Source of the DNA: an uncultured Oscillibacter sp.
GTDB lineage: Bacteria; Bacillota; Clostridia; Oscillospirales; Oscillospiraceae
Direction of reading: 5' to 3'
Length of the DNA stretch: 64,000 nt
Assembly (NCBI GenBank): GCA_902476875.1
Contig: CABSFC010000002.1
Coordinates: 1-64,000, forward strand
Shown here one piece after another: positions 34,368 to 42,878 of this stretch. Every line of letters begins with the position of its first letter. Positions within the stretch are counted from its first letter, which is position 1. The translations under genes were made by a program, and so were the position numbers. Below the pieces are notes generated by a model. That model saw only the letters and a list, made by a program, of their open reading frames with translations. It did not search any database and was not told the origin of the DNA.

Positions 34368-34880
34368 ATGGGAACACGCTGCTTTATTGCAAGGAAAACA
34401 GGGGATGACAGGTACCGCTCTATCTACTGCCAACTGGATGGATATCCGGAGGAAACGGGCAGGCTGCTGGCGGAACACTACAATACGCCGGAAAAGCTCG
34501 AAGCCCTTTTGAAGTTGGGCGATATTTACCGTCTGGGCGAAAAATTGGAGCCTGATCCCGCAAAGCCGCATCATGAGGGCAAGCAGTATCAAAAGGGCGT
34601 CACGATAGCTTATGCAAGGGATATGGATGAAACTGAGTGGGCCGCCAAAGACCGCACGATGGAAGAGATGATGGAGAGCGAGGAAGGGCCGGAGTTCATC
34701 TATGTGTTCACTGCCAGAGCTGGATGGGAATTCAGTTCGCTTTGCAGCTATGACGCACGATTCAAGTCTCTCTGTGACTACCTCGCTTCTCCAGATAAGG
34801 AACCGGAGGAAGATAAAAGAGAGGACATGGAGGAGAGCTGTGAGCCGGGGGAGAATTTTGGTCAATCATTGACGATGTAA
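34368..34880 (+). CDS. GTR...DGYPE family phage/plasmid protein
   Basis: 170 residues, ATG 34368 behind GGAGGAG. Starts MGTRCFIARKTGDDRYRSIY and continues CQLDGYPEETGRLLAEHY with a LLKLGDIYRLG motif, a pattern I know from small phage and mobile-element proteins of unknown function. The C-terminal 30 residues are acidic and disordered and end FGQSLTM. Confidence 0.65.
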   Translation: MGTRCFIARKTGDDRYRSIYCQLDGYPEETGRLLAEHYNTPEKLEALLKLGDIYRLGEKLEPDPAKPHHEGKQYQKGVTIAYARDMDETEWAAKDRTMEEMMESEEGPEFIYVFTARAGWEFSSLCSYDARFKSLCDYLASPDKEPEEDKREDMEESCEPGENFGQSLTM

Positions 34881-34893
34881 CTGGGGGATGGAG

Positions 34894-35175
34894 ATGGCAA
34901 AAAAGGATTTTACTCTCAGCTTTGATGAGGAGAAGCTGGAAGCGCTGGAGGTGTTTTTAAAAAAGGAGAACACCTCCGTGCAAAAGAGGATGGACGAGGC
35001 ACTGCGCCAGCTTTATGAGAAGACTGTGCCTGAGCCTGTGCGGGAGTTCGTGGAGGCGAGGGCTGGGCAGAGACCGAAACGCTCCAGTACCGCAGGCCCT
35101 GTCAGGGCAAAGGATCCGGTGACGGACAAGCCTGAGCCAATGGAGAACCAGGAGGGTCAGCATGAAAGGGTATGA
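34894..35175 (+). CDS. DUF6103-like protein
   Basis: 93 residues from ATG 34894, which has GGGGG six bases upstream; ATG 34888 would touch it. MAKKDFTLSFDEEKLEALEV followed by VQKRMDEALRQLYEKTVPEPV matches the small helical DUF6103 family of conjugative elements; it has the strand-helix-helix look of a ribbon-helix-helix protein. The last 35 residues are a charged tail. Overlaps the next gene by 14 bp. Confidence 0.6.
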   Translation: MAKKDFTLSFDEEKLEALEVFLKKENTSVQKRMDEALRQLYEKTVPEPVREFVEARAGQRPKRSSTAGPVRAKDPVTDKPEPMENQEGQHERV

Positions 35176-36190
35176 GATCTCAGTATGGATCGACGAGCGC
35201 TGGTGTGACGCACTGAAAGAAGACTCTGGCGGTTGGGATGTAGAGGATCTGGTGCAGAGGTATCTGGATCATTTGATCCGCCAGCTTCCTGATCAGGTGC
35301 GTGAACCCATCGAAGCGGAAATCTGTGCGGAGAAAAGTGAATCACTAAGCAGCGCAGAAACTGACAAGCGCTTTTCTGTATTCCGGGTCAAGGAGCGCGG
35401 CGGAATCTGCTTCATGCTGAGCGAAGGAGCAAATCGGGATGAACTGTATGCCGCGCGGTCAGTGCAGAATTTCATGCAGAAGCTGGGGCCTTCCTGGTTC
35501 ACCGATGTACTCTGCCTGGATAAGGCAATCAGCCAGGAACAGTACGAGCGGTTCACCGCCGAGTTCCTCCGCGGCAGCAAAAGAGTGACTGGCGTATTTG
35601 ATGTTGATGTCGATAACGAGTGTTTCTCCACGCTCAAGGTCAAGAGCGGGTGGCAAAGCTATCGGATGAACGATATCCGCACTGCCGTCAGCCTCGCTAT
35701 GGAGAATGGCTTCGGTGATCGGAATGGATGCATGGAGATATACAGCGGGCAATTGGATGGAAAAGAACTGCGGGAGGGTGCGCGTGACATCTTTATTCGT
35801 GGTGATCGTCCGTTCCAACCGGACAACCTACACTTCTCCGATGAGGTTGAGCGGATGGATCACCTGCTCAATTTTTATGTCGACGCTGATTTCGATGTAG
35901 ATGGTATCTTCGGCACCCACGTGGATACGGACGAGAATGACGATTGGCTGAACGTCTATGCCAACTACGATATGGAGCGCGGCGAGGTCTGCGATGCGCT
36001 GGAGATTTGTCTCGTGCGGGGAGGTTCCATTGATCTGGACTGCCAGTATCGGCTCACCCCGGAGGAGTGCGCCGCCCTGCTCCCCAAGATGGATGGGTAT
36101 TGCAAAGATCGGATGGGCCTCTCGCTGGAGGAAATCAGAGCGCAGTATCTCGCAGAGCAGGAACCCCCGCAAATGCAGCCGACTATGTAA
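35162..36190 (+). CDS. Conjugative-element protein of unknown function
   Basis: 342 residues, ATG 35162 behind AGGAGGG within the previous gene. Acidic. Three parts: an N-terminal helical part, a central domain (FSVFRVKERGGICFMLSEGA onward), and an acidic C-terminal part with repeated short strands (FYVDADFDVDGIFGTHVDTD; YANYDMERGEVCDALEICLV). Acidity and size fit another DNA-mimic candidate, but no ArdA motif is evident. Ends PPQMQPTM. Confidence 0.6.
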   Translation: MKGYEISVWIDERWCDALKEDSGGWDVEDLVQRYLDHLIRQLPDQVREPIEAEICAEKSESLSSAETDKRFSVFRVKERGGICFMLSEGANRDELYAARSVQNFMQKLGPSWFTDVLCLDKAISQEQYERFTAEFLRGSKRVTGVFDVDVDNECFSTLKVKSGWQSYRMNDIRTAVSLAMENGFGDRNGCMEIYSGQLDGKELREGARDIFIRGDRPFQPDNLHFSDEVERMDHLLNFYVDADFDVDGIFGTHVDTDENDDWLNVYANYDMERGEVCDALEICLVRGGSIDLDCQYRLTPEECAALLPKMDGYCKDRMGLSLEEIRAQYLAEQEPPQMQPTM

Positions 36191-36229
36191 GGTGCCATGA
36201 TTGACTTTCACCAGGCAGACACAGAATTT

Positions 36230-36260
36230 TTTGTTGGGGTTGGTGATAGCTTTCCGAACT
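36230..36260 (+). promoter_or_regulatory. Shared upstream element, copy 2
   Basis: TTTGTTGGGG, then GGTGATAGCTTTC, 60-90 bp before the 149-aa gene; counterpart of 27031-27061. No other gene-like signal is seen in 36191-36318. Confidence 0.45.
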
Positions 36261-36318
36261 GAAAAAGAGAATTGTGTTGTTGGCGCAAGCGCCAAATAGA
36301 CTTAAGGAGGAACAAAAC

Positions 36319-36768
36319 ATGGTTCAGGCAAGAAGCAAAGACCTACAGAGGAAACTTGTCATGGAGGCTCTCAGCCTCATGGAGCTGGGCGACCACAGCT
36401 GCAATGTGGCCAACTACGAGCAGGCCGTTCGTCTTATCGGAAAGGCGTGCGGCATCCCCCGCAGCGAAACAGAGGCTCAGCTCGGAATCATTCGGCAGAA
36501 TCGGGATGACCTGCGCCGCATTCAGAATGGAGAAACGGTCGCAAAGCGCGTGTTCACGGACGAGGACTCAATCATGTCGAGCTGGTCGGGGTTGGAAACC
36601 TTCGATACGCTGATGGATTTGTTCGAAATCTCACTGCTCCTGGAACGGCACGGTGAGCGTCGGGCATTATTCGATCTGGCCCAGGAACTCGTTGAAACTC
36701 AGGTGTTCCTCGACTGGATTGAGAAAACCCCCGCCGAGCAGGAACTGCCTGAAATCGCAGCGGGATAA
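36319..36768 (+). CDS. Helical conserved element protein
   Basis: 149 residues, ATG 36319 behind AAGGAGG. All-helical, with MEALSLMELGDHSCNVANYE and QAVRLIGKACGIPRSE that read like a TPR-like helical pair, then FDTLMDLFEISLLLERHGER. No named family. It is transcribed as a unit on its own, preceded by the shared upstream element and followed by a terminator, directly before the candidate oriT. Confidence 0.6.
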   Translation: MVQARSKDLQRKLVMEALSLMELGDHSCNVANYEQAVRLIGKACGIPRSETEAQLGIIRQNRDDLRRIQNGETVAKRVFTDEDSIMSSWSGLETFDTLMDLFEISLLLERHGERRALFDLAQELVETQVFLDWIEKTPAEQELPEIAAG

Positions 36769-36787
36769 GAATCCCACAAACACAGCA

Positions 36788-36813
36788 GGAGCCGTCCCGC
36801 TTGGGGCGGCTCC
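36788..36813 (+). terminator. Rho-independent-like terminator
   Basis: GGAGCCGTCCC pairs with GGGGCGGCTCC (one T-G) around a GCTT loop; short CTCTTT follows. Confidence 0.65.
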
Positions 36814-37128
36814 ACTCTTTCCCACGCCGTTCGGCCTGTGGGCCGCTGTGTGGCCCGTTTCAGGCAGTGGCCAAGTCCCTCCCGTGCGGAGCTGAAAACG
36901 CCGCTGAGGGCGAATTGCGAGGGACGAAAGAAAGCAGGACAAAGGGAGTGGGTCGCAAGCGCCCACTCCCGCTCACAAACGCCCGCGGTGCGGACGTTTT
37001 TCAGGCCAAGGACAGTGGGTCAATCAGGATAGAAAAAACAATTTTCTGGGTCAACGCCGCACAGAACACCGGGTTTTCACAGGGTTTCCAGTGTGTTGTT
37101 GGCCCGTTTTGAGAGGAGGCTTTAGGTT
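36814..37128. other. Candidate origin of transfer (oriT)
   Basis: A 315-bp gene-free stretch right before the relaxosome and relaxase genes. It holds a perfect 9-bp inverted repeat GGGAGTGGG/CCCACTCCC (36944-36952/36962-36970), a direct repeat TGGGTCAA (37016-37023 and 37047-37054), and between them CAGGATA (37025-37031), whose complement TATCCTG equals the core of RP4/MobP-type nick sites. Position and composition suggest oriT; the exact nick is inferred. Confidence 0.55.
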
Positions 37129-37530
37129 TTGAGCGATAAAACCAGGTTTGCGCTGTGGATCGGGCAGGACACACTGAAATTGGTAAAGAGCAAGTACCAA
37201 GTGGATGGATGCAGGACACAGAGCGAGTTCATCGAAAAGGCGATCCTGTTTTATGCGGGGTACCTCAATGCGAAAGAAGATACGACTTATCTTCCTTTGG
37301 TTTTGGCAGATGAGATGGAAGGAACAGTCGGCCTCATGTGCAACAGGGTCAGCCGTATGTTATTCAAGCAGGCTGTGGAGCTTGGCATCCTCACCCACAT
37401 CATTGCGGCGGACACCGATGTAGATCAGGAAACACTGCGGCGTTTGCGTGACCGATGCGCTGTGGATGTAAAACGCACCAATGGGCAGATCGGTTTCAAG
37501 GAGATACTCCAGTTCCAGAGGGAGGCATAA
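37129..37530 (+). CDS. Relaxosome accessory (mobilisation) protein
   Basis: 133 residues from TTG 37129, nine bases after GAGAGGAGG. The N-terminus FALWIGQDTLKLVKSKYQVD with CRTQSEFIEKAILFYAGYL looks like a ribbon-helix-helix domain. Small RHH proteins bind oriT and load the relaxase. It is followed 6 bp later by the relaxase gene, which supports this role. Confidence 0.7.
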   Translation: MSDKTRFALWIGQDTLKLVKSKYQVDGCRTQSEFIEKAILFYAGYLNAKEDTTYLPLVLADEMEGTVGLMCNRVSRMLFKQAVELGILTHIIAADTDVDQETLRRLRDRCAVDVKRTNGQIGFKEILQFQREA

Positions 37531-37536
37531 AAGCGT

Positions 37537-39513
37537 GTGTCAAGACTGATCCAGAAAGCGGGCTTCATGAAGGGTGGCGGTGGTGGGAAGTATATGCGTT
37601 ACATCGCGACCCGCGAAGGTGTCCAGATCATCCGCGGGAAAGCCCCCCCTACGGAAAACCAGCTTCAACTCATCAGAGACATCCTGCGGGACTATCCGGA
37701 CACCAATGATCTGTTCGAGTACGAGGACTATCTCTCCTCACCCACTGTGGCTTCCGCGTCCGCCTTCATCACTATGGCACTGGACGTCAACGCCCACTCT
37801 CTGAAAGAGAGTGATGTGTATATGAGATACATTGCGACCCGGCCCCATGTAGAGAAAAACGGTGCCCATGGACTCTTTGGCCGGGAACAGAACGTATTAC
37901 TGGAACCAACGATGCTTGAAGTGGAGGCGCACAAGGGAATTGTATGGACCGTCATCTATTCTCTGCGCCGGGAAGATGCTGTCAGGCTTGGATTTGATGA
38001 AGCTGGCACATGGAGGTGTCTTCTGTTACGTCAGGAACGCAATTTTGCCAAGGCCATTGGCATACCGCCCGACCAGTTGCGCTGGTACGCCGCATTTCAT
38101 GATGAGGGAAGTCACCCACACATCCACATGATGATGTGGTCGAGCGATCCAAAGCAAGGCTTTCTGAAAAAGGATTCGCTTCTGTCCCTACAGTCCAAGC
38201 TCACAAACGATATCTTCCGGGACGAACTTCACACGCTCTATGAGAAGAAAGACATTTCCTACAAAGAGGTGTCCGCCGCCGCACGGAGCGCCATGGGGGA
38301 GCTGATCCGGCAGATGGAATCCTCCTTCTGTGACAGCCCCGCCATCGCGCAGAAGATGACGGAGTTGGCAGCAGCGCTGGAGGGCGTCACCGGAAAAAAA
38401 CAGTACGGCTATCTGAAGAAACCACTGAAAGCCCAAGTGGACTCCATCGTGGACGAGCTGGCCAAAATCCCAGAGGTAGCCCAGTGCTACGCGGTATGGA
38501 ACGGGCTTCGGGATGAGTTGGAGAACTACTACCGGGCAAAACCCCGTGAGCATCTGCCGCTCTCCCAGCAGAAAGAGTTCCGCACTATCAAGAATATGGT
38601 CATTCAGGAGGCGGATCATATCTGCATGGGAGAGGTGACCTTCGAGGAACCGCAGATGGATGCCGAACCAGAAGCTGATGAGGACAGCGGCGGTCAGGAA
38701 CGCAGCGATGGAGCGCGGCAAAGATCCATCTACAAATTGGCCGGAGAGTACAGGCTTGCAAAAGTAGTATTACTTGATCTGGAAAGCTCCCCGGAACTGA
38801 AGCAGGAAACTGTCCAGACGCTGGAGCGTCTATGGGATGAGGGGTTCACTGCGGCAGGCCACCTGCTCGGAAAGGTCTGGCGGGATGGGCTGCTCGACCG
38901 CAGGGATATGGAATTGGCAAAGAACTGGTTTCAAAAATCGGCGGAGGAAGGGAACCACTATTCCCAATACGCGCTGGGGAAACTCCTCCAGAGCGAGGGG
39001 AACAGCGCGGAAGCTGCCGCATGGTACGAGAAAGCGGCGGCACAGGGAAACCAGTACGCTCAATACCGTCTGGGCAAGATGCTTCTCCAAGGTGACGGCA
39101 TCTCAAAGGATCCCGCAAAGGCGGCGGAGTATCTGAGCGCGTCCGCAGAGCAAGGAAATCAGTACGCGCAATACATCCTCGGTAAGATGTACCTCATAGG
39201 AAACGAGGCCGGGCAGGACAGAGAAAAAGCATACAGGCTGCTGGAGCAGTCCGCTGGCCAGGGCAATCAGTACGCCCAGTTCCTCCTGGATCATTTCGAC
39301 CAGCACCGGAATCCCTCCATCCTGCTGGCAGCAACGCGGCTGCTCTATCACATGGGCCGGATCTTTCAGGACAACTCCGTCCCGCCAACCAATCCCGCAG
39401 GTATCCGTATCGACAGCAAACGGCGCAGGGCGATCATGGAAAAGCGTCTGGCGCTTGGCCAAAAGCTGGATGACCATGAGGATCTGGCGTCTTATACCCA
39501 GAGGCTATCGTAA
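37537..39513 (+). CDS. MobP/MobL-type relaxase with Sel1 repeats
   Basis: 658 residues from GTG 37537. The relaxase domain has the metal-binding HPHIHMMMW (about 193-201) and the preceding LRWYAAFHDEGS, typical of MobP/MobL relaxases that nick oriT and carry the strand into the recipient. Residues about 400-600 are four Sel1/TPR-like repeats (KAAAQGNQYAQYRLGKMLLQ; SAEQGNQYAQYILGKMYL), a protein-protein interaction module. It ends in a helix with KRRRAIMEKRL. Sel1 repeats may dock the coupling protein or other cargo. Confidence 0.88.
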   Translation: MSRLIQKAGFMKGGGGGKYMRYIATREGVQIIRGKAPPTENQLQLIRDILRDYPDTNDLFEYEDYLSSPTVASASAFITMALDVNAHSLKESDVYMRYIATRPHVEKNGAHGLFGREQNVLLEPTMLEVEAHKGIVWTVIYSLRREDAVRLGFDEAGTWRCLLLRQERNFAKAIGIPPDQLRWYAAFHDEGSHPHIHMMMWSSDPKQGFLKKDSLLSLQSKLTNDIFRDELHTLYEKKDISYKEVSAAARSAMGELIRQMESSFCDSPAIAQKMTELAAALEGVTGKKQYGYLKKPLKAQVDSIVDELAKIPEVAQCYAVWNGLRDELENYYRAKPREHLPLSQQKEFRTIKNMVIQEADHICMGEVTFEEPQMDAEPEADEDSGGQERSDGARQRSIYKLAGEYRLAKVVLLDLESSPELKQETVQTLERLWDEGFTAAGHLLGKVWRDGLLDRRDMELAKNWFQKSAEEGNHYSQYALGKLLQSEGNSAEAAAWYEKAAAQGNQYAQYRLGKMLLQGDGISKDPAKAAEYLSASAEQGNQYAQYILGKMYLIGNEAGQDREKAYRLLEQSAGQGNQYAQFLLDHFDQHRNPSILLAATRLLYHMGRIFQDNSVPPTNPAGIRIDSKRRRAIMEKRLALGQKLDDHEDLASYTQRLS

Positions 39514-39544
39514 AAAACAAACCATGAAAATCGAGGTGAACTGC

Positions 39545-40480
39545 ATGAGCCAGTATATTCATTTTACGCAAGACCAGAAAGACCGGGCAGCGTCCGTAGA
39601 CCTGGAGGAATTCCTGCGACTGCGCGGGGAAACGCTCATCCGCTCCGGCCCGGAGAAGCGGCTGAAAAGCGACCACAGCGTGACCGTTCGTGGCAGAGAA
39701 TGGTACGACCACGCATCCCGGCAGGGCGGCGGGCCGATCTCTTTTATCCAGACCTTCTACGGTCTTAACTACCCGGAGGCGATGACTCTTCTGCTGGGTG
39801 GGGAGAGCGGCGAGATCGTCTACCCTGCCGCAAAGGAGAAAGTGCCGGAACCGCCGAAACCCTTTGAACTGCCGCCGGCCAATCGGGATATGCGCCGGGT
39901 GTATGCTTACCTTCTGAAACAGCGGCACATCGATCACACAGTGATCTCCCACTTCGCAAAAGAAAGGACGCTCTATGAGGACGCCCAATACCACAACTGC
40001 GTTTTTGTTGGCTTAGATGAAAACGGCATGGCGCGCCACGCCCACAAGCGCAGCACCAACAGTGCGGGCAAGTCCTTCCGCGTCAATGTGGAGAGCAGTG
40101 ATCCCAGGTACAGCTTTCATCACATCGGGCAGAGCGAGAAGCTATACGCATTCGAGGCTCCCATCGACCTGCTCTCCTTTCTCTCCCTCTATCCAAAGAA
40201 CTGGGAACAGCACAGCTATGTAGCGCTGTGTGGGACAGGCGGGAAACCGATCCAATGGATTCTGGAGCAATACCCGCGGCATCGGCAGACTATCCTCTGC
40301 CTGGACAACGATAAGGCCGGACGGGAGGCTGTGCAGCGATTACAGGCAGAGCTGCGGGACGGAGAGCATCAAAGCGGCATCCTCTGTCCTACTTTGAAGG
40401 ATTGGAACGAGGATCTGTGCGCTCCCTATCAGGAGCAGGCAGAAACACAAGCCATGGTAACAGGGATGACAATGGGGTGA
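39545..40480 (+). CDS. DUF3991/TOPRIM primase-like protein
   Basis: 311 residues, ATG 39545 behind GAGGTG. The N-terminus (VDLEEFLRLRGETLIRSG; WYDHASRQGGGPISFIQTFY) resembles the zinc-free start of DnaG-like phage primases, and ALCGTGGKPIQWIL to TILCLDNDKAGREA (about 250-265) is a TOPRIM core. Likely primes the transferred strand or helps replication of the element. Ends AMVTGMTMG, a variant of the common tail. Confidence 0.8.
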   Translation: MSQYIHFTQDQKDRAASVDLEEFLRLRGETLIRSGPEKRLKSDHSVTVRGREWYDHASRQGGGPISFIQTFYGLNYPEAMTLLLGGESGEIVYPAAKEKVPEPPKPFELPPANRDMRRVYAYLLKQRHIDHTVISHFAKERTLYEDAQYHNCVFVGLDENGMARHAHKRSTNSAGKSFRVNVESSDPRYSFHHIGQSEKLYAFEAPIDLLSFLSLYPKNWEQHSYVALCGTGGKPIQWILEQYPRHRQTILCLDNDKAGREAVQRLQAELRDGEHQSGILCPTLKDWNEDLCAPYQEQAETQAMVTGMTMG

Positions 40481-40484
40481 CGTA

Positions 40485-42338
40485 ATGATAGAACAAATGA
40501 CTCCGCTGATTATAGCAGCCATCGCCTTCGGAGCGGCCATCATGTTTATCTCCACCCTGTCCAACAACACATCCCTAAATGGGATCAAGAGCAAGACGGT
40601 GGGTGATGGGCAGCACGGGACCGCAAGGTGGGCCACGAAAAACGAGGTCAAGGAAACCTTTGCCCACATCCCATTCACAGTGCGGGAATGGCGCAGCGGG
40701 AAGAATCGGCCTGAGCAACAGGGCCTTGTGCTGGGCAGCATGAAAAAGAAAAAGCATCTCACAGCGCTGGTGGACAGCGACGACATCCACTGCCTCATGA
40801 TCGGTGCCAGCGGTGTAGGCAAGACCGCTTTCTTCCTCTACCCAAATTTGGAATACGCCTGTGCCAGCGGTATGAGCTTTCTGGCCCTTGACACCAAGGG
40901 GGATCTCGCCCGGAACTATGGAACCATTGCCAGGAAATACTATGACTACAAGGTTTCGGTCATTGACCTGCGGAATCCCACTCTCTCGGACGGCAACAAC
41001 CTGCTGACACTGATCAACCGCTATATGGACATTGCGCGGACGGACGCCAATAATCTCTCAGCCAGAGCGAAAGCGGAGAAGTACGCAAAAATCCTCGCTA
41101 AGACGATCATCAGCCCGGATGATAACACCAACTACGGACAGAATGCCTTTTTCTATGACGCTGCGGAAGGTCTGCTGACATCCACCATCCTTCTACTGGC
41201 GGAGTTTCTGCCGCCCACGGAGGAAAACCCAACGGAATGCCGCCATATCGTATCCGTGTTCAAGCTGGTACAGGATCTGCTGGAGCCATCCAAGGTGAAA
41301 GGGAAAAGCCAATTCCAACTCTTAATGAACAAGCTTCCGCCTGACCACAAGGCCAGATGGTTTGCGGGCGCGGCACTCAATTCGGCGGATCAGGCCATGG
41401 CCTCGGTCATGTCTACCGTTCTCTCCCGGCTCAACGCTTTCCTTGACTCCGAGCTGGAGCAGGTGCTGTGCTTTGACAGCGCCATTGATGCCGAGACTTT
41501 CGCAGCGGAGAAGTGCGCCATCTTCCTGATCCTCCCGGAGGAGGACACCACGAAGAATTTCATGGCCGGACTGATGATCCAGAACCTATCCCGTGAGCTG
41601 TTCTCCGTTGCCGATGAGAACGGCGGCAAGCTGAAGAATCGGGTGGTGCTGTTCTGCGATGAGCTGGGTACCATGCCGCCCTTTGATATCCTGCCACTTT
41701 TCAGCGCCGGTCGCTCTCGTCGCCTGACGCTGGTACCTATCATCCAGAGTCTCGCGCAGTTGGAAAAGAACTACGGCAAGGAGGGCTGTGAGATCATTCA
41801 GGACAACTGCCAGGATACCATCTTTGGCGGCTTCGCGCCGAACAGCCAAACCGCCGAGGTGCTGTCCAAGGCTCTGGGAAGCCGCACAGTCCTCTCTGGC
41901 TCTGTTACGAAAGGCAAAGACTCCAACAGTCAGTCCTTGCAAATGGCGGAAAGGCCCCTTATGTCTTCAGACGAACTCAAAAGTTTGCCAAAGGGGGAGT
42001 TCATCGTGATGAAAACCGGCCGGCACCCTATGCGGACGCGGCTGCGGCTGTTTCTCGACTGGGGCATCACCTTTGAGAATCCCTATACCGTGCCGGAGCG
42101 GACTGACCGCAAGGTGGCCTATGCCGGACGGCTGGAGCTGGAACGGAACATCTTGCGGCAATACAGCGTGATCAGCACAAAGAAAGAGATTGAGGTAGTC
42201 GAGGAGCCGTCCTCTGAGAGCCGCAAAAGCAGCATGACGCCGGAGCAGCGGGAGCGAAATCGGCGTCTGCGAAATCAGATGAGGAGGCAGCAGAAGCAGG
42301 GGCAGGAGCAGCAGTCAATGTCCCATGTGAAATCGTGA
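40485..42338 (+). CDS. VirD4/TraG-type coupling protein
   Basis: 617 residues. One N-terminal membrane helix (about 6-25), Walker A GASGVGKT (107-114), Walker B VVLFCDELGTMPP (about 386-398) and the FGGFAPNSQTAEVLSKALG part seen in TraG/TrsK proteins. It links the relaxase-DNA complex to the channel and would be the receptor for any protein export signal. The last 50 residues are charged (RRLRNQMRRQQKQGQEQQ). Confidence 0.93.
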   Translation: MIEQMTPLIIAAIAFGAAIMFISTLSNNTSLNGIKSKTVGDGQHGTARWATKNEVKETFAHIPFTVREWRSGKNRPEQQGLVLGSMKKKKHLTALVDSDDIHCLMIGASGVGKTAFFLYPNLEYACASGMSFLALDTKGDLARNYGTIARKYYDYKVSVIDLRNPTLSDGNNLLTLINRYMDIARTDANNLSARAKAEKYAKILAKTIISPDDNTNYGQNAFFYDAAEGLLTSTILLLAEFLPPTEENPTECRHIVSVFKLVQDLLEPSKVKGKSQFQLLMNKLPPDHKARWFAGAALNSADQAMASVMSTVLSRLNAFLDSELEQVLCFDSAIDAETFAAEKCAIFLILPEEDTTKNFMAGLMIQNLSRELFSVADENGGKLKNRVVLFCDELGTMPPFDILPLFSAGRSRRLTLVPIIQSLAQLEKNYGKEGCEIIQDNCQDTIFGGFAPNSQTAEVLSKALGSRTVLSGSVTKGKDSNSQSLQMAERPLMSSDELKSLPKGEFIVMKTGRHPMRTRLRLFLDWGITFENPYTVPERTDRKVAYAGRLELERNILRQYSVISTKKEIEVVEEPSSESRKSSMTPEQRERNRRLRNQMRRQQKQGQEQQSMSHVKS

Positions 42339-42347
42339 GGTGAGGCC

Positions 42348-42605
42348 ATGAGCTACTTCGGAACAATCTACGCCGACACAGAACTGCCTCACCGGGCCAG
42401 AGCGGTCTATATGTATCTCAAGGATCGCTCTGACGCCCAAGGCAAATGCTGGCCGGGGATCAAGACGATTGCCCGAGAACTGCATTTGTCCCGCAGCACT
42501 GTCCAACGGGCACTGCGAGACTTGACAGCCAAGGGGTACCTCACCAAGGAGAAACGGCACAGACCGAATGGCAGCACCACATCCAATCTTTACACGATCC
42601 ATTGA
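42348..42605 (+). CDS. Winged helix-turn-helix protein
   Basis: 85 residues, ATG 42348 behind GAGGTGAGG. KCWPGIKTIARELHLSRSTV followed by QRALRDLTAKGYLTKEKRHR is a winged helix as found in replication initiators and DnaD-like N-termini (helix_turn_helix_36 type). Ends after 85 residues, so it is only the DNA-binding part. Last gene before a terminator; possibly regulates or replicates the element. Confidence 0.8.
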   Translation: MSYFGTIYADTELPHRARAVYMYLKDRSDAQGKCWPGIKTIARELHLSRSTVQRALRDLTAKGYLTKEKRHRPNGSTTSNLYTIH

Positions 42606-42646
42606 AAAAACGCAGTTCTTCCGCCAAGGGAGAACTGCGTTTTTTC
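42605..42646 (+). terminator. Strong Rho-independent terminator
   Basis: AAAAAACGCAGTTCT and AGAACTGCGTTTTTT form a perfect 15-bp stem with an 11-nt loop; it can act in both directions. Closes the transfer region. 42647-42878 shows no gene. Confidence 0.9.
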
Positions 42647-42878
42647 AGTGAACCGAGGGGCAGGTCATGATGACACCCCTTGAAGGGCCAACTCTAACTG
42701 AGGATTAGTACAGAGAAAGAACAGTTATTTTTCATATACGTTAGCTTCGATAAAATTTCTTGTCCTGAAGCAGTGGGTTGAGGAATGGTTCCAAAACCGA
42801 GGTTTGTGCGTTGTCCGCATAGCGTCCACTTTACAAGGTAAAATAATCTCATATTTTTTGAAGTGGAGGTTATTGAAC

